Shown here: one piece after another, positions 7,357-14,569 of the stretch | Layout of the letters: every line of letters starts with the position of its first letter | Position numbering within the stretch: the stretch's first letter is position 1 | Notes under the pieces: generated by a model | The model's database searches: none | Seen by the model: only the letters and a program-made list of their open reading frames with translations | What the model was told of the DNA's origin: nothing | Source of the DNA: Variovorax sp. KBW07 | GTDB lineage: Bacteria; Pseudomonadota; Gammaproteobacteria; Burkholderiales; Burkholderiaceae_C | Reading direction: 5' to 3' | Assembly (NCBI RefSeq): GCF_003852515.1 | Contig: NZ_QAJK01000146.1 | Location: 1-32,111 of the forward strand | Length of the DNA: 32,111 nucleotides | Translations under genes and position numbers: made by a program

Positions 7357-8105
7357 ATCGCGCAGCCCTCGGGGCCGCACACCGGTAGCGTTGCATCGGC
7401 CCTGGTTGCGGTTGCGGTGGCTGCCATGGACGGGCCGACGAACTCGGCCAGCTTGGCCTTCCATTCGTCCGCACGCCCCAGCCAGGGACCGATGTCGATG
7501 CGCCCCGCGCTGCCATCGGCCTGCGTCAGCACGAAGGTCGGAAAGCCCTGGCCGCCCGCGCGTTGCAGCAGCTGGCGGCTTTCGGCGATGTGCTGTGCGG
7601 TGGCTTCGCCCGAGAGTTGCTTGAACGCGGCGGCAAAGGCTGTGGCGTCGAAGCCGAGTTCGGCGGCCACGGCCGCGAGCACATCCGCATCGGCGATGCG
7701 CCGGCCTTCGACGTAGTGCGCGCGCTGCAGGCGGTGCGCCATGTCGAGCCCGCCACCTGTGCGCAGCGATTCGGCCGCGAGGATCGCGGTGGTCGGTGGC
7801 TCGGAGTCCATCGTCGCGCCGGTGTCGCGCAGCAGTCCTTCGAAGTAGCCTTCGCCGAAGGGCTGGCCGGTGAGCTCGGCAATGCGGCGGTCGTGCGGCA
7901 TCACGTAGTCGCGCCATTGCGGCGTGATGGGGCGGCGGTTGGCGCCGGTCATCATGCCGCCGCCATGGAACGCGACATGCAGGCCCGGCACGCCGCGGGC
8001 CGCGTCGACCAGCGGCGCGGCGGCATAGCACCAGCCGCACAGCGGATCGAAGATGTAGTGCAGCGTGACTGCGTTGTCGGTACCGGTGGCGTTCACTGCG
8101 GCCAT
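7353..8105 (-). CDS. DsbA/FrnE-family thiol oxidoreductase
   Basis: 250 residues from ATG 8105, which overlaps the upstream metallo-hydrolase gene by 13 bases. The thioredoxin-fold active site FDPLCGWCYAAAPL places C23 and C26 in a CGWC motif, as in cytoplasmic FrnE/2-hydroxychromene isomerase-like DsbA relatives. The cis-Pro loop is GGQGFPTFVL (about residues 180-190). No signal peptide is seen, so it probably acts in the cytoplasm. An unusual extra is the C-terminal tail CGPEGC (C243, C248), a second cysteine pair six residues apart. It is probably cotranscribed with the metallo-beta-lactamase-fold gene, which suggests a linked redox or thioester role. Confidence 0.85.
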   Translation of the reverse strand: MAAVNATGTDNAVTLHYIFDPLCGWCYAAAPLVDAARGVPGLHVAFHGGGMMTGANRRPITPQWRDYVMPHDRRIAELTGQPFGEGYFEGLLRDTGATMDSEPPTTAILAAESLRTGGGLDMAHRLQRAHYVEGRRIADADVLAAVAAELGFDATAFAAAFKQLSGEATAQHIAESRQLLQRAGGQGFPTFVLTQADGSAGRIDIGPWLGRADEWKAKLAEFVGPSMAATATATRADATLPVCGPEGCAI

Positions 8106-9010
8106 TTCATTTCTCCCTTGATGACCTTGGCGCCCAGCTCGAGCGACGAGGCGTCTTCCAGCTTCGGGTAGCGCTTCTTCATGGCGGCGATGAGCGCGGC
8201 CGAGTCCTTTGCCCTGGCGGCTTCGGTCTCGAAGGCCTGCAGGTAGCTGCGCGTGAACTTCACCGAGGCCAGGGTGTACGGCGCCGAGCCGTTGGCATTG
8301 GGCAGGTAGTGGCCGGGCACCACGGTCTTGGGGTGCAGGGCTTCGATGCGGCCCAGCGTCTTGATCCAGTCGCGGCGCGATTGCGGCGTTTGCGTGTCGG
8401 CCACCCACACGTGGATGTTGGCCGACACCGGGATGCCGCCGACCACGGCCTTGAGCGACGGAATCCACGCGAAGCTGCGTTCGGGCGTGGGGCCGTCGAG
8501 GCCGACGACCTGGATCTTGCGGCCTTCGATCTCGATGCTGTCGCCCGCGAGCGGCTGCGGCACGACCAGCGCCTTGGGCGCGTTGTCCTTGAGGATCGGG
8601 CCCCAGTGCGCGAGCTTGCCGTCTTTCGAGGCCTGGATGGCGGCCACGGTCTGCGGCGTGGCGACGATCTTCGCGTCGGGGAAGGCGGCCTGGACCACGT
8701 CGAGGCCGAAGTAGTAGTCGGGGTCGCTGTGGCTGATGTAGATCGTGGTCAGCTTCTTGCCGCTGGCCTTGATCTTCTGCACCAGCGCTTCGGCGTCGTT
8801 GCGCTGGAACTGCGCGTCGATGAGCACTGCGTCGGTCTGGCCGGTGACCAGTTCGGACGACACCGGGAACATCGATTTGGCACCGGGGTTGTAGACGTCG
8901 AGCTTGAGCGGTTCGGTGGCTTGGGCGGCCTGAGCGGCTTGCGCGGCCAGTGGTGCGAGGCTCAGCGTGGTGGCGAGGGCGGCGGCGGAGAAAAGGGCTC
9001 TGCGGAACAT
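8093..9010 (-). CDS. Exported metallo-beta-lactamase-fold protein with altered metal motif
   Basis: 305 residues from ATG 9010. A longer reading from 9172 would skip the signal peptide. The N-terminus MFRRALFSAAALATTLSLAP ends in AAQA, a clear Sec signal. The fold is recognised from the pattern of strands and from HSDPDYYFG at residues 94-102, which aligns with the canonical HxHxDHxxG but has Asp at the second His and Tyr at the last. A later VVPGH retains the final His, while the usual GD motif reads GGIPVS. Periplasmic hydrolase of unknown substrate. The substituted ligands suggest a mononuclear site or a changed metal. The gene is followed by, and overlaps, the DsbA-like gene. Confidence 0.82.
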   Translation of the reverse strand: MFRRALFSAAALATTLSLAPLAAQAAQAAQATEPLKLDVYNPGAKSMFPVSSELVTGQTDAVLIDAQFQRNDAEALVQKIKASGKKLTTIYISHSDPDYYFGLDVVQAAFPDAKIVATPQTVAAIQASKDGKLAHWGPILKDNAPKALVVPQPLAGDSIEIEGRKIQVVGLDGPTPERSFAWIPSLKAVVGGIPVSANIHVWVADTQTPQSRRDWIKTLGRIEALHPKTVVPGHYLPNANGSAPYTLASVKFTRSYLQAFETEAARAKDSAALIAAMKKRYPKLEDASSLELGAKVIKGEMKWPQ

Positions 9011-9134
9011 GGGTGTCTTTCGGTCGGTTGTCGGTGATTGAGGGGTGACAGCGTGAACAGACCGAATGTTAGGTTGCGGAAATCGAAACAAAAACCTCCG
9101 ATGTCGCAATGAATTATTTCTGTTATCGGCCGAA

Positions 9135-10052
9135 TCAGTGGTCTGGCGGACGGTCTGTCGCGCACTGCTCAAGGTGCGCGACCAGTAGTTGCGCCGAGGG
9201 CGACAGCGCCGATTCCCCGCGAAAGCAGATCGCGAAACGACGGCGCGCCCAGTCGTCGGTGAGCGGCATCAGGCGCAGCCCGAAGGCATCGGTGAAGGGC
9301 CGGGCGACTTCCGCGGGCACGACGCTGATGGCCAGCCCCGCGCGCACCACGCGCAGCGCCGCGTCGAAGTTGGACACCAGCACCCGGTACACGAGCGGCT
9401 TGCCGGCCACGGCGGCCTCGCGCGCGAGCATCAACTGCACGGCGCTCAATGCGGGCATGCCGACGAATTCATGGTCGAGCACCTGCTCGAAGCGCACCGC
9501 GTCGTGGCGCGCCACCGGGTGCGTGGGGTGCGCGACGATCGCGAGGTGGTCGGAGCGGTAGTCGCGACGCTCCAACCCTTCAAGATCGGCCGCGTCCCAG
9601 CACAGGCCGATGGAGGCGATGCCCTCGCGGATGCCGCGGACGATTTCGGGGCTCACGCGTTCTTCCATGTCCACGCGGATATTGCGGTGCGCGGGGTTCT
9701 TCAGGAAGCCAGCCACGTCTTCGGCGAGCGATTCGGCCATGACGGACGCCGAGGCCAGGATGCGCACGTGTCCGCGCGCGCCGCCGGCATAGGCGGCCAT
9801 GTCGCGCTCGATGCGGGTGGCGCTGCCGAGCATGGCGCGGGCGTGTTCGAGCAGCGTTTCGCCGGCCGGCGTCGGCACCACGCCGCGGCGCTTGCGCAGC
9901 AGCAGCGGCGTGCCGACGGTGTCTTCGAGCTGCGCCAGCCGCTTGCTGATGGCCGAGCCGACGATGCTGGCCTGCTCGCCAGCGCGCGCGATGCTGCGGG
10001 TTTCGCAGACGGAGACGAAGAGGCGCAGGGTGGTCAGGTCGAGGTCTCGCAT
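9135..10052 (-). CDS. LysR-type transcriptional regulator, divergent from HMG-CoA lyase operon
   Basis: 305 residues from ATG 10052. The open frame runs further upstream only as shadow of the opposite strand. N-terminal HTH: LTTLRLFVSVCETRSIARAG followed by IVGSAISKRLAQLEDTVG, normal LTTR layout. The effector domain starts near residue 90. It is divergent from the lyase/CoA-transferase/Bug operon across a 102-bp gap that carries repeats and a dyad, so control of that operon by a pathway intermediate or CoA ester is the simplest reading. The metallo-beta-lactamase-fold gene follows on the same strand 124 bases downstream and might be in the same transcript. Confidence 0.9.
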   Translation of the reverse strand: MRDLDLTTLRLFVSVCETRSIARAGEQASIVGSAISKRLAQLEDTVGTPLLLRKRRGVVPTPAGETLLEHARAMLGSATRIERDMAAYAGGARGHVRILASASVMAESLAEDVAGFLKNPAHRNIRVDMEERVSPEIVRGIREGIASIGLCWDAADLEGLERRDYRSDHLAIVAHPTHPVARHDAVRFEQVLDHEFVGMPALSAVQLMLAREAAVAGKPLVYRVLVSNFDAALRVVRAGLAISVVPAEVARPFTDAFGLRLMPLTDDWARRRFAICFRGESALSPSAQLLVAHLEQCATDRPPDH

Positions 10053-10061
10053 GGTGTTCCG

Positions 10062-10099
10062 TTCTGGAAGCGGATGGCTTCCAAAATATACCTTCTGGA
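10062..10099. promoter_or_regulatory. Divergent control region with direct repeats and dyad (candidate LysR operator)
   Basis: TTCTGGA occurs at 10062-10068 and again at 10093-10099, 31 bp apart (about three helical turns). TGGAAG (10065-10070) and CTTCCA (10078-10083) form a perfect inverted repeat with a 7-base spacer. Between them is an AT-rich patch (AAAATATA) that is rare in this GC-rich window and could hold a -10 element. Position between the divergent LysR gene and its presumed target operon supports an operator; function is inferred. Confidence 0.5.
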
Positions 10100-10154
10100 T
10101 CGAATCGGAACTTCTAACATCGGCGCCGTACCCCACCATGACGGAGACAACGCC

Positions 10155-11114
10155 TTGATTCATGCCTTCCTGCCGCCCCGCGCGGTCGTTCGCGAAGTGG
10201 GGCTGCGCGACGGGCTCCAGAGCATCGCCCGCGTGCTGCCCACGGCACACAAGCTCGAATGGATCCGCGGCGCGCACGCGGCCGGCCAGCGCGAGATCGA
10301 GGTCGGCTCCTTCGTGCCGGCGCACCTGCTGCCGCAACTGGCCGACACGGCCGAACTGCTGGCCTATGCGAAGACGCTGCCGGGGCTCTTCGCCTCGGTG
10401 CTGGTGCCCAACCTCAAGGGCGCGGAGCGCGCCATCGCGGGCGAGGCCGACCTGATGATGGTGCCGCTCTCGGCGAGCCGCGCGCACAGCCTTGCCAACC
10501 TGCGCAAGACGCCCGACGAGGTGGTGGCCGAGGTTGGCCGCATCCGCGCCGCGCGCGACGCGGCGGGCTCGAAGACGCTGATCGACGGCGGTGTGGGCAC
10601 GGCCTTCGGCTGCACGCTGCAGGGTCATGTGGAGCCCGACGAGGTGCTGCGCCTGATGCAGGCACTGCTCGACGCGGGCGCCGACCGCGTGAGCCTGGCG
10701 GACACGGTGGGCTACGCCGATCCCGCGATGGTGCGCAGCCTGTTCGAACGCGCGCTGCGCATCGCGGGCGACCGCCTCTGGTGCGGCCATTTCCACGACA
10801 CGCGCGGCCTCGGGCTCGCGAACGCGTATGCGGCGCTGGAGGTCGGCATCACGCGCTTCGACGCCTGCCTGGCCGGCATCGGCGGTTGCCCGCACGCGCC
10901 CGGTGCTAGCGGCAACGTCGACACCGAAGACCTGGTCTTCATGCTGGAGAGCATGGGCGTGGCGACGGGCGTCGATCTGAAGCAACTGCTGGAGCTGAGA
11001 AGGCGCGTGGCCGGCTGGCTCGAGGGCGAGACGCTGCAGGGCACGGTGTGGCGCGCGGGCTTTCCCAAGACCTTCGTGCCGAACGCAGCAGCGGCCGAAG
11101 AGGTGGCGGCATGA
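10155..11114 (+). CDS. Hydroxymethylglutaryl-CoA lyase family protein
   Basis: 319 residues from a TTG start at 10155, chosen because GGAG (10143-10146) stands eight bases before it. An in-frame ATG at 10074 would add 27 residues from the control region and is less likely. All HMG-CoA lyase hallmarks are present: VREVGLRDGLQ (R18, D19), GHFHDTRG (H212, H214 as metal ligands), and GIGGCPHAPGASGN with the catalytic-loop C245 and the conserved N253. The family cleaves HMG-CoA to acetyl-CoA and acetoacetate in a TIM barrel; relatives cut citramalyl-CoA or similar. The CoA-transferase start overlaps its stop (ATGA). The neighbours suggest it cleaves an exogenous branched hydroxy-acid after CoA transfer. 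Leucine catabolism is less likely, because no isovaleryl-CoA genes are here. Confidence 0.9.
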   Translation: MIHAFLPPRAVVREVGLRDGLQSIARVLPTAHKLEWIRGAHAAGQREIEVGSFVPAHLLPQLADTAELLAYAKTLPGLFASVLVPNLKGAERAIAGEADLMMVPLSASRAHSLANLRKTPDEVVAEVGRIRAARDAAGSKTLIDGGVGTAFGCTLQGHVEPDEVLRLMQALLDAGADRVSLADTVGYADPAMVRSLFERALRIAGDRLWCGHFHDTRGLGLANAYAALEVGITRFDACLAGIGGCPHAPGASGNVDTEDLVFMLESMGVATGVDLKQLLELRRRVAGWLEGETLQGTVWRAGFPKTFVPNAAAAEEVAA

Positions 11115-12322
11115 GCACCACCGACAGGACAGAACAAAAACGCCTGCCGCTCGCGGGCATTCGCGTGGTCGAGTTCACCCACATGGTGATGGGGCCGACC
11201 TGCGGCATGGTGCTGGCCGACCTGGGCGCGGAAGTCATCAAGGTCGAGCCGATCGACGGCGACCGCACGCGGCACCTGCTGGGCGCGGGCGCGGGCTTCT
11301 TCCCGATGTTCAATCGCAACAAGAAGAGCATCGCGCTCGACCTGCGCAATCCGCGGGGGCTCGAAGCGGCGCTGCGCCTGTGCGCCACGGCCGACGTGGT
11401 GGCGCAGAACTTCCGGCCCGGCACGATGGACAAGTACGGGCTGGGCTACGCCGCGCTCGGCAAGCTCAATCCGCGCCTCGTGTACGTGAACCACACGGGC
11501 TTCTTGCCCGGCCCCTACGAGCACCGCACCGCGCTCGATGAAGTGGTGCAGATGATGGGCGGGCTGGCCTACATGACCGGGCGCCCCGGCGATCCGCTGC
11601 GTGCGGGCACCAGCGTGAACGACATCATGGGCGGCATGTTCGGCGCCATCGGTGCCATTGCCGCGCTGATGCAGCGCGCGGAAACCGGCAAGGGGCAGGA
11701 GGTGCAGTCGGCGCTGTTCGAGAACAACGTGTTCCTGGTCGGGCAGCACATGCTGCAGTACGCGATCACGGGGGAGGCGGCCGCGCCGATGCCCGAGCGC
11801 ATCTCGGCCTGGGCGCTGTACGACGTGTTCACCGTGAAGGACGGCGAGCAGATCTTTCTGGCCGCGGTGAGCGATGCGCAGTGGACGGTGTTCTGCGACG
11901 CACTCGGTTTCGACGACCTGAAGGCCGACCCGGCCCTGCGTACCAACAACGACCGCGTGCGCCTGCGCCCCACGCTGCTGGCCGACCTGCGCGTGCGGCT
12001 CGCCGGCCGTTCGGCTGCGGAGCTGTCGGCGATTTTCGAGGCGCGCGGCCTGCCGTTCGCGCCGATCACGCGGCCGGAAGACTTGTATGCCGATCCGCAC
12101 CTGAAGGCCACGGGCGGCCTGGCCGACATCCGCCTGCCCGACGGAGAGCGCGCCGGGCAGATGGCGCAGACGACGCTGTTCCCGATCACGCTCGGCGGCG
12201 AGCGGCTGGGCGTGCGGCTGCATCCGCCAACGCTCGGCGAGCACACGCGCGAACTGCTGGCCGAGCTGGGCTACGCCGATGCGCAGGTCGATGCGATGCA
12301 TGCCGATGCGGCCGTGAGCTGA
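11111..12322 (+). CDS. CaiB/BaiF (class III) CoA-transferase
   Basis: 403 residues from ATG 11111. The N-terminal LAGIRVVEFTHMVMGPTCG and LGAEVIKVEP motifs are the family signature. NFRPGTMDKYGLGY and the region AGTSVNDIMGGM follow, with D171 the likely catalytic aspartate that forms the acyl anhydride. The length is normal. Such enzymes move CoA from a donor such as succinyl-CoA to a free acid. Placed between an HMG-CoA lyase homologue and a Bug receptor, it most simply activates the imported acid to the CoA ester that the lyase cleaves. The human family member SUGCT accepts hydroxymethylglutarate among its substrates, which makes that acid a candidate; other branched dicarboxylates are possible. 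Confidence 0.92.
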   Translation: MSTTDRTEQKRLPLAGIRVVEFTHMVMGPTCGMVLADLGAEVIKVEPIDGDRTRHLLGAGAGFFPMFNRNKKSIALDLRNPRGLEAALRLCATADVVAQNFRPGTMDKYGLGYAALGKLNPRLVYVNHTGFLPGPYEHRTALDEVVQMMGGLAYMTGRPGDPLRAGTSVNDIMGGMFGAIGAIAALMQRAETGKGQEVQSALFENNVFLVGQHMLQYAITGEAAAPMPERISAWALYDVFTVKDGEQIFLAAVSDAQWTVFCDALGFDDLKADPALRTNNDRVRLRPTLLADLRVRLAGRSAAELSAIFEARGLPFAPITRPEDLYADPHLKATGGLADIRLPDGERAGQMAQTTLFPITLGGERLGVRLHPPTLGEHTRELLAELGYADAQVDAMHADAAVS

Positions 12323-12362
12323 CGCCGACGATTCTTCAAGACCATAAAGAGAGACAAGACCC

Positions 12363-13352
12363 ATGACCACCACGAATCTTTTTCCGATGAACCGCCGCGC
12401 GGTGCTGGGCTTCGGCGCCAGTGCCGCCGTGCTGGCCGCCTGTCCGGTTCGGGCCCAGGGCTCCGACAAGCCGATCCGTTTCATCCTGCCGATCAGCGCC
12501 GGTTCGGGCGTGGACAACATCGTGCGCGCCGCATCGGTGGCGCTCGGCAAGGCCTTCGGCCAGCCGGTGGTCGTCGAGAACATGCCGGGCGCGGGCGGCA
12601 TCACCGGCACGTCGGCCATCGTCAAGGCGGCGCCCGACGGGCTCACGCTCGGCATGGTGTCGAAAAACCACGTCATCAACCCGAGCGTGTTCAAGAAGAT
12701 GCCATTCGATGCAATCGCCGACGTCACGCCGATCAGCGTGGTGGGCGCAACGCCGCTGGTGCTGATGGTCAACCCCAAGCTGCCCGCGAAGAACGTGAAG
12801 GAGCTGGTCGCGCTGCTGCGTGCCAGGCCCGAGGGCTACAACTACGCCTCGTCGGGCAACGGCACCATCATTCACCTGGCCGGCGAGATGTTCATGGACG
12901 AGGCCGGCGTGAAGGCGCGGCACATCCCGTACAAGGGCACCGGCCCGATGGTGACCGACATGATCGCGGGGCAGGTCGAGATCGGCGTGGTCGCGCTGCC
13001 CGCGGTGCAGCAGCACATCAAGAGCGGCGCGCTGCGCGCCATCGGCGTGTGCGGGCCGGTGCGCTCACCGGCCGCGCCGGACATTCCGACCATCGCCGAG
13101 CAGGGCTTGCCGAACTACGCGGTTGAAGGCTGGTTCGCGGTGATCGGCCCGCCGAAGATGCAGACCGCCGACATCAAGCGCGTGCACGATGCCGTGGTGG
13201 CCGCCTACACCAGCGCCGAGGTGCGCGAGGCGATGGACAAGCAGGGCAATGTCATCAAGCCCACCTCGTCCGAAGAGGCCGTGAGCTATTTCCGCAGTGA
13301 GGCCGCGCGCTATGCGGCGCTCGTGAAGAAGGCGAACGTCGTGCTGGAGTGA
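12363..13352 (+). CDS. Bug-family (TTT) periplasmic solute-binding receptor
   Basis: 329 residues. The signal region includes NRRAVLGFGASAAVLAACPV (residues 10-29), a twin-arginine-like export signal ending at AQG. The mature part has the Bug motifs KPIRFILPISAGSGVDNI, VVENMPGAGGITGT and the later HIPYKGTGPM. The gene starts 40 bases after the CoA-transferase stop and is the last of the operon. As with the first Bug gene, no TctA/TctB membrane partner is present, so it either uses a partner encoded elsewhere or acts as a sensor. It differs clearly from the first receptor in sequence, so this is not a recent duplication. Confidence 0.93.
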   Translation: MTTTNLFPMNRRAVLGFGASAAVLAACPVRAQGSDKPIRFILPISAGSGVDNIVRAASVALGKAFGQPVVVENMPGAGGITGTSAIVKAAPDGLTLGMVSKNHVINPSVFKKMPFDAIADVTPISVVGATPLVLMVNPKLPAKNVKELVALLRARPEGYNYASSGNGTIIHLAGEMFMDEAGVKARHIPYKGTGPMVTDMIAGQVEIGVVALPAVQQHIKSGALRAIGVCGPVRSPAAPDIPTIAEQGLPNYAVEGWFAVIGPPKMQTADIKRVHDAVVAAYTSAEVREAMDKQGNVIKPTSSEEAVSYFRSEAARYAALVKKANVVLE

Positions 13353-13360
13353 AGGCCGTG

Positions 13361-13387
13361 CTCCTTCCCCCGGGAAGGGGGAGGGGG
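13361..13387. repeat. Strong GC-rich hairpin between convergent genes
   Basis: Positions 13361-13371 pair with 13377-13387 around the loop GGGAA: an 11-bp stem, nine Watson-Crick pairs and two T-G wobbles on this strand. It fills the 46-bp gap between the convergent Bug receptor and HPP/CBS genes. No T tract follows on either strand, so it is not a classical intrinsic terminator. It may still act as a 3' end stabiliser or be a copy of a dispersed intergenic palindrome. Confidence 0.5.
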
Positions 13388-13398
13388 CAGTGCGTGGC

Positions 13399-14541
13399 CT
13401 ACGCAGGGCCTACGGCACGGTACAAGGCCCGCACGAAATCCGACTGCGTGATCATGCCGGTGAGGCGCTTCTCACTGTCGATGATGGGAATGTGGTGATG
13501 GCCGCCTTCGGAAAACAGCGGCACCAGCTCGACCACGGGGCGGTCGGCGCTGGCCACGCGCACCTGGCGCGTCATGATCTGGCCGACCACTTCGGGCTTG
13601 CTCGAGACCACGGTGCGGGTGGCACGGATCAGGTCGCGCAGCCGGCCCGCAATGCCTTCGTGGTGCTGCAGGTCGAGCTGGCGAAAGAAGTCGGCCTGCG
13701 TGACGATGCCGACCACGCGGCGCGTGCGGTCGGTGACGGGCAGCGCCTTGATGCGGTGCGTGTGCATCAGCGCCCAGGCCTCCTGCAGCGGCGTGCCGAA
13801 CTCCACCGAGATGGGCTGGCCCGACATGATGTCGGCGCAGTGCAGCGTGCCCAGGCGCCGCTTGTACGACTCGAGCTCGGTCTGCTGGATCAGTGACTCC
13901 AGGTCGTCGCGGCTGATGTCGAGCACCTGGTTGTAGCGGGACAGCACGGCGTCGATGTCGGCCTGGCTGAAGCGTGCATTGGCCGCCGGCGGGCGCGCCA
14001 CCTGCACGTGCGGATAGCGCCGGCCGGTGAGCGAGTTGTAGGCCACGCCGGCCAGCACCAGCAGCACCGAGTTCGTGAGCGCGGGAAACAGCGCCGAAGA
14101 AAACTGCGTGGTGTGCGTCAGCACCGCGAGCAGGGCGGCCGCGCCGCCGGGCGGGTGCAGGCAGCGCGCGGTGAACATCAGGCCGATGGCGCCGCCGACC
14201 GCAATGGCGGCGGCCCAGGCCGGATCGGGAATCCAGTTGGCGCAGGCAATGCCGAACAGCGCCGACAGCGTATTGCCGCCGATGACCGACCAGGGTTGGG
14301 CCAGCGGGCTGGCGGGCACCGCGAACACCAGCACGGCACTGGCGCCCAGCGGCGCGATCAGCCACACGGCACTGTGGTTGCCCGGCAATGCGCTTGCCAG
14401 CCAGCGGCACAGCAGCCCGGTAATGAGCAGGCCGAGCGCCGCGCCGCCCACGGCACGCAGGCGCTCGCGGGCATCGACGGTGGTGCGGCCCGGCAGCCAG
14501 GCGCGCGCGTGGTTCAGGAAAGAAGAAGCCAGACGACGCAT
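13399..14541 (-). CDS. HPP-family membrane protein with two CBS domains
   Basis: 380 residues. The N-terminal half has about four to five hydrophobic segments (residues 30-170) with the family-naming CLHPPGGAAALLAVL motif. The C-terminal half (about 235-375) carries two CBS repeats: MSGQPISVEFGTPLQEAW to VGIVTQADFF, and MTRQVRVASADRPVVELV to TGMITQSDFV. CBS pairs usually bind adenine nucleotides and gate the attached module. HPP membrane parts have been linked to nitrite transport in chloroplasts and cyanobacteria, but the substrate here is unknown. It lies 28 bases after the Bcr/CflA gene on the same strand and is probably cotranscribed. It ends tail-to-tail with the second Bug gene. Confidence 0.9.
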   Translation of the reverse strand: MRRLASSFLNHARAWLPGRTTVDARERLRAVGGAALGLLITGLLCRWLASALPGNHSAVWLIAPLGASAVLVFAVPASPLAQPWSVIGGNTLSALFGIACANWIPDPAWAAAIAVGGAIGLMFTARCLHPPGGAAALLAVLTHTTQFSSALFPALTNSVLLVLAGVAYNSLTGRRYPHVQVARPPAANARFSQADIDAVLSRYNQVLDISRDDLESLIQQTELESYKRRLGTLHCADIMSGQPISVEFGTPLQEAWALMHTHRIKALPVTDRTRRVVGIVTQADFFRQLDLQHHEGIAGRLRDLIRATRTVVSSKPEVVGQIMTRQVRVASADRPVVELVPLFSEGGHHHIPIIDSEKRLTGMITQSDFVRALYRAVGPA

Positions 14542-14569
14542 CGAACGATCCGAGCCCTTTTTCGTTGCG

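Noticed and set aside
10074-10154. ATG 10074 as start of the HMG-CoA lyase gene
   Set aside because: It would translate the divergent control region and add 27 residues not expected in the family. The TTG at 10155 has a GGAG eight bases before it and gives the usual N-terminus.
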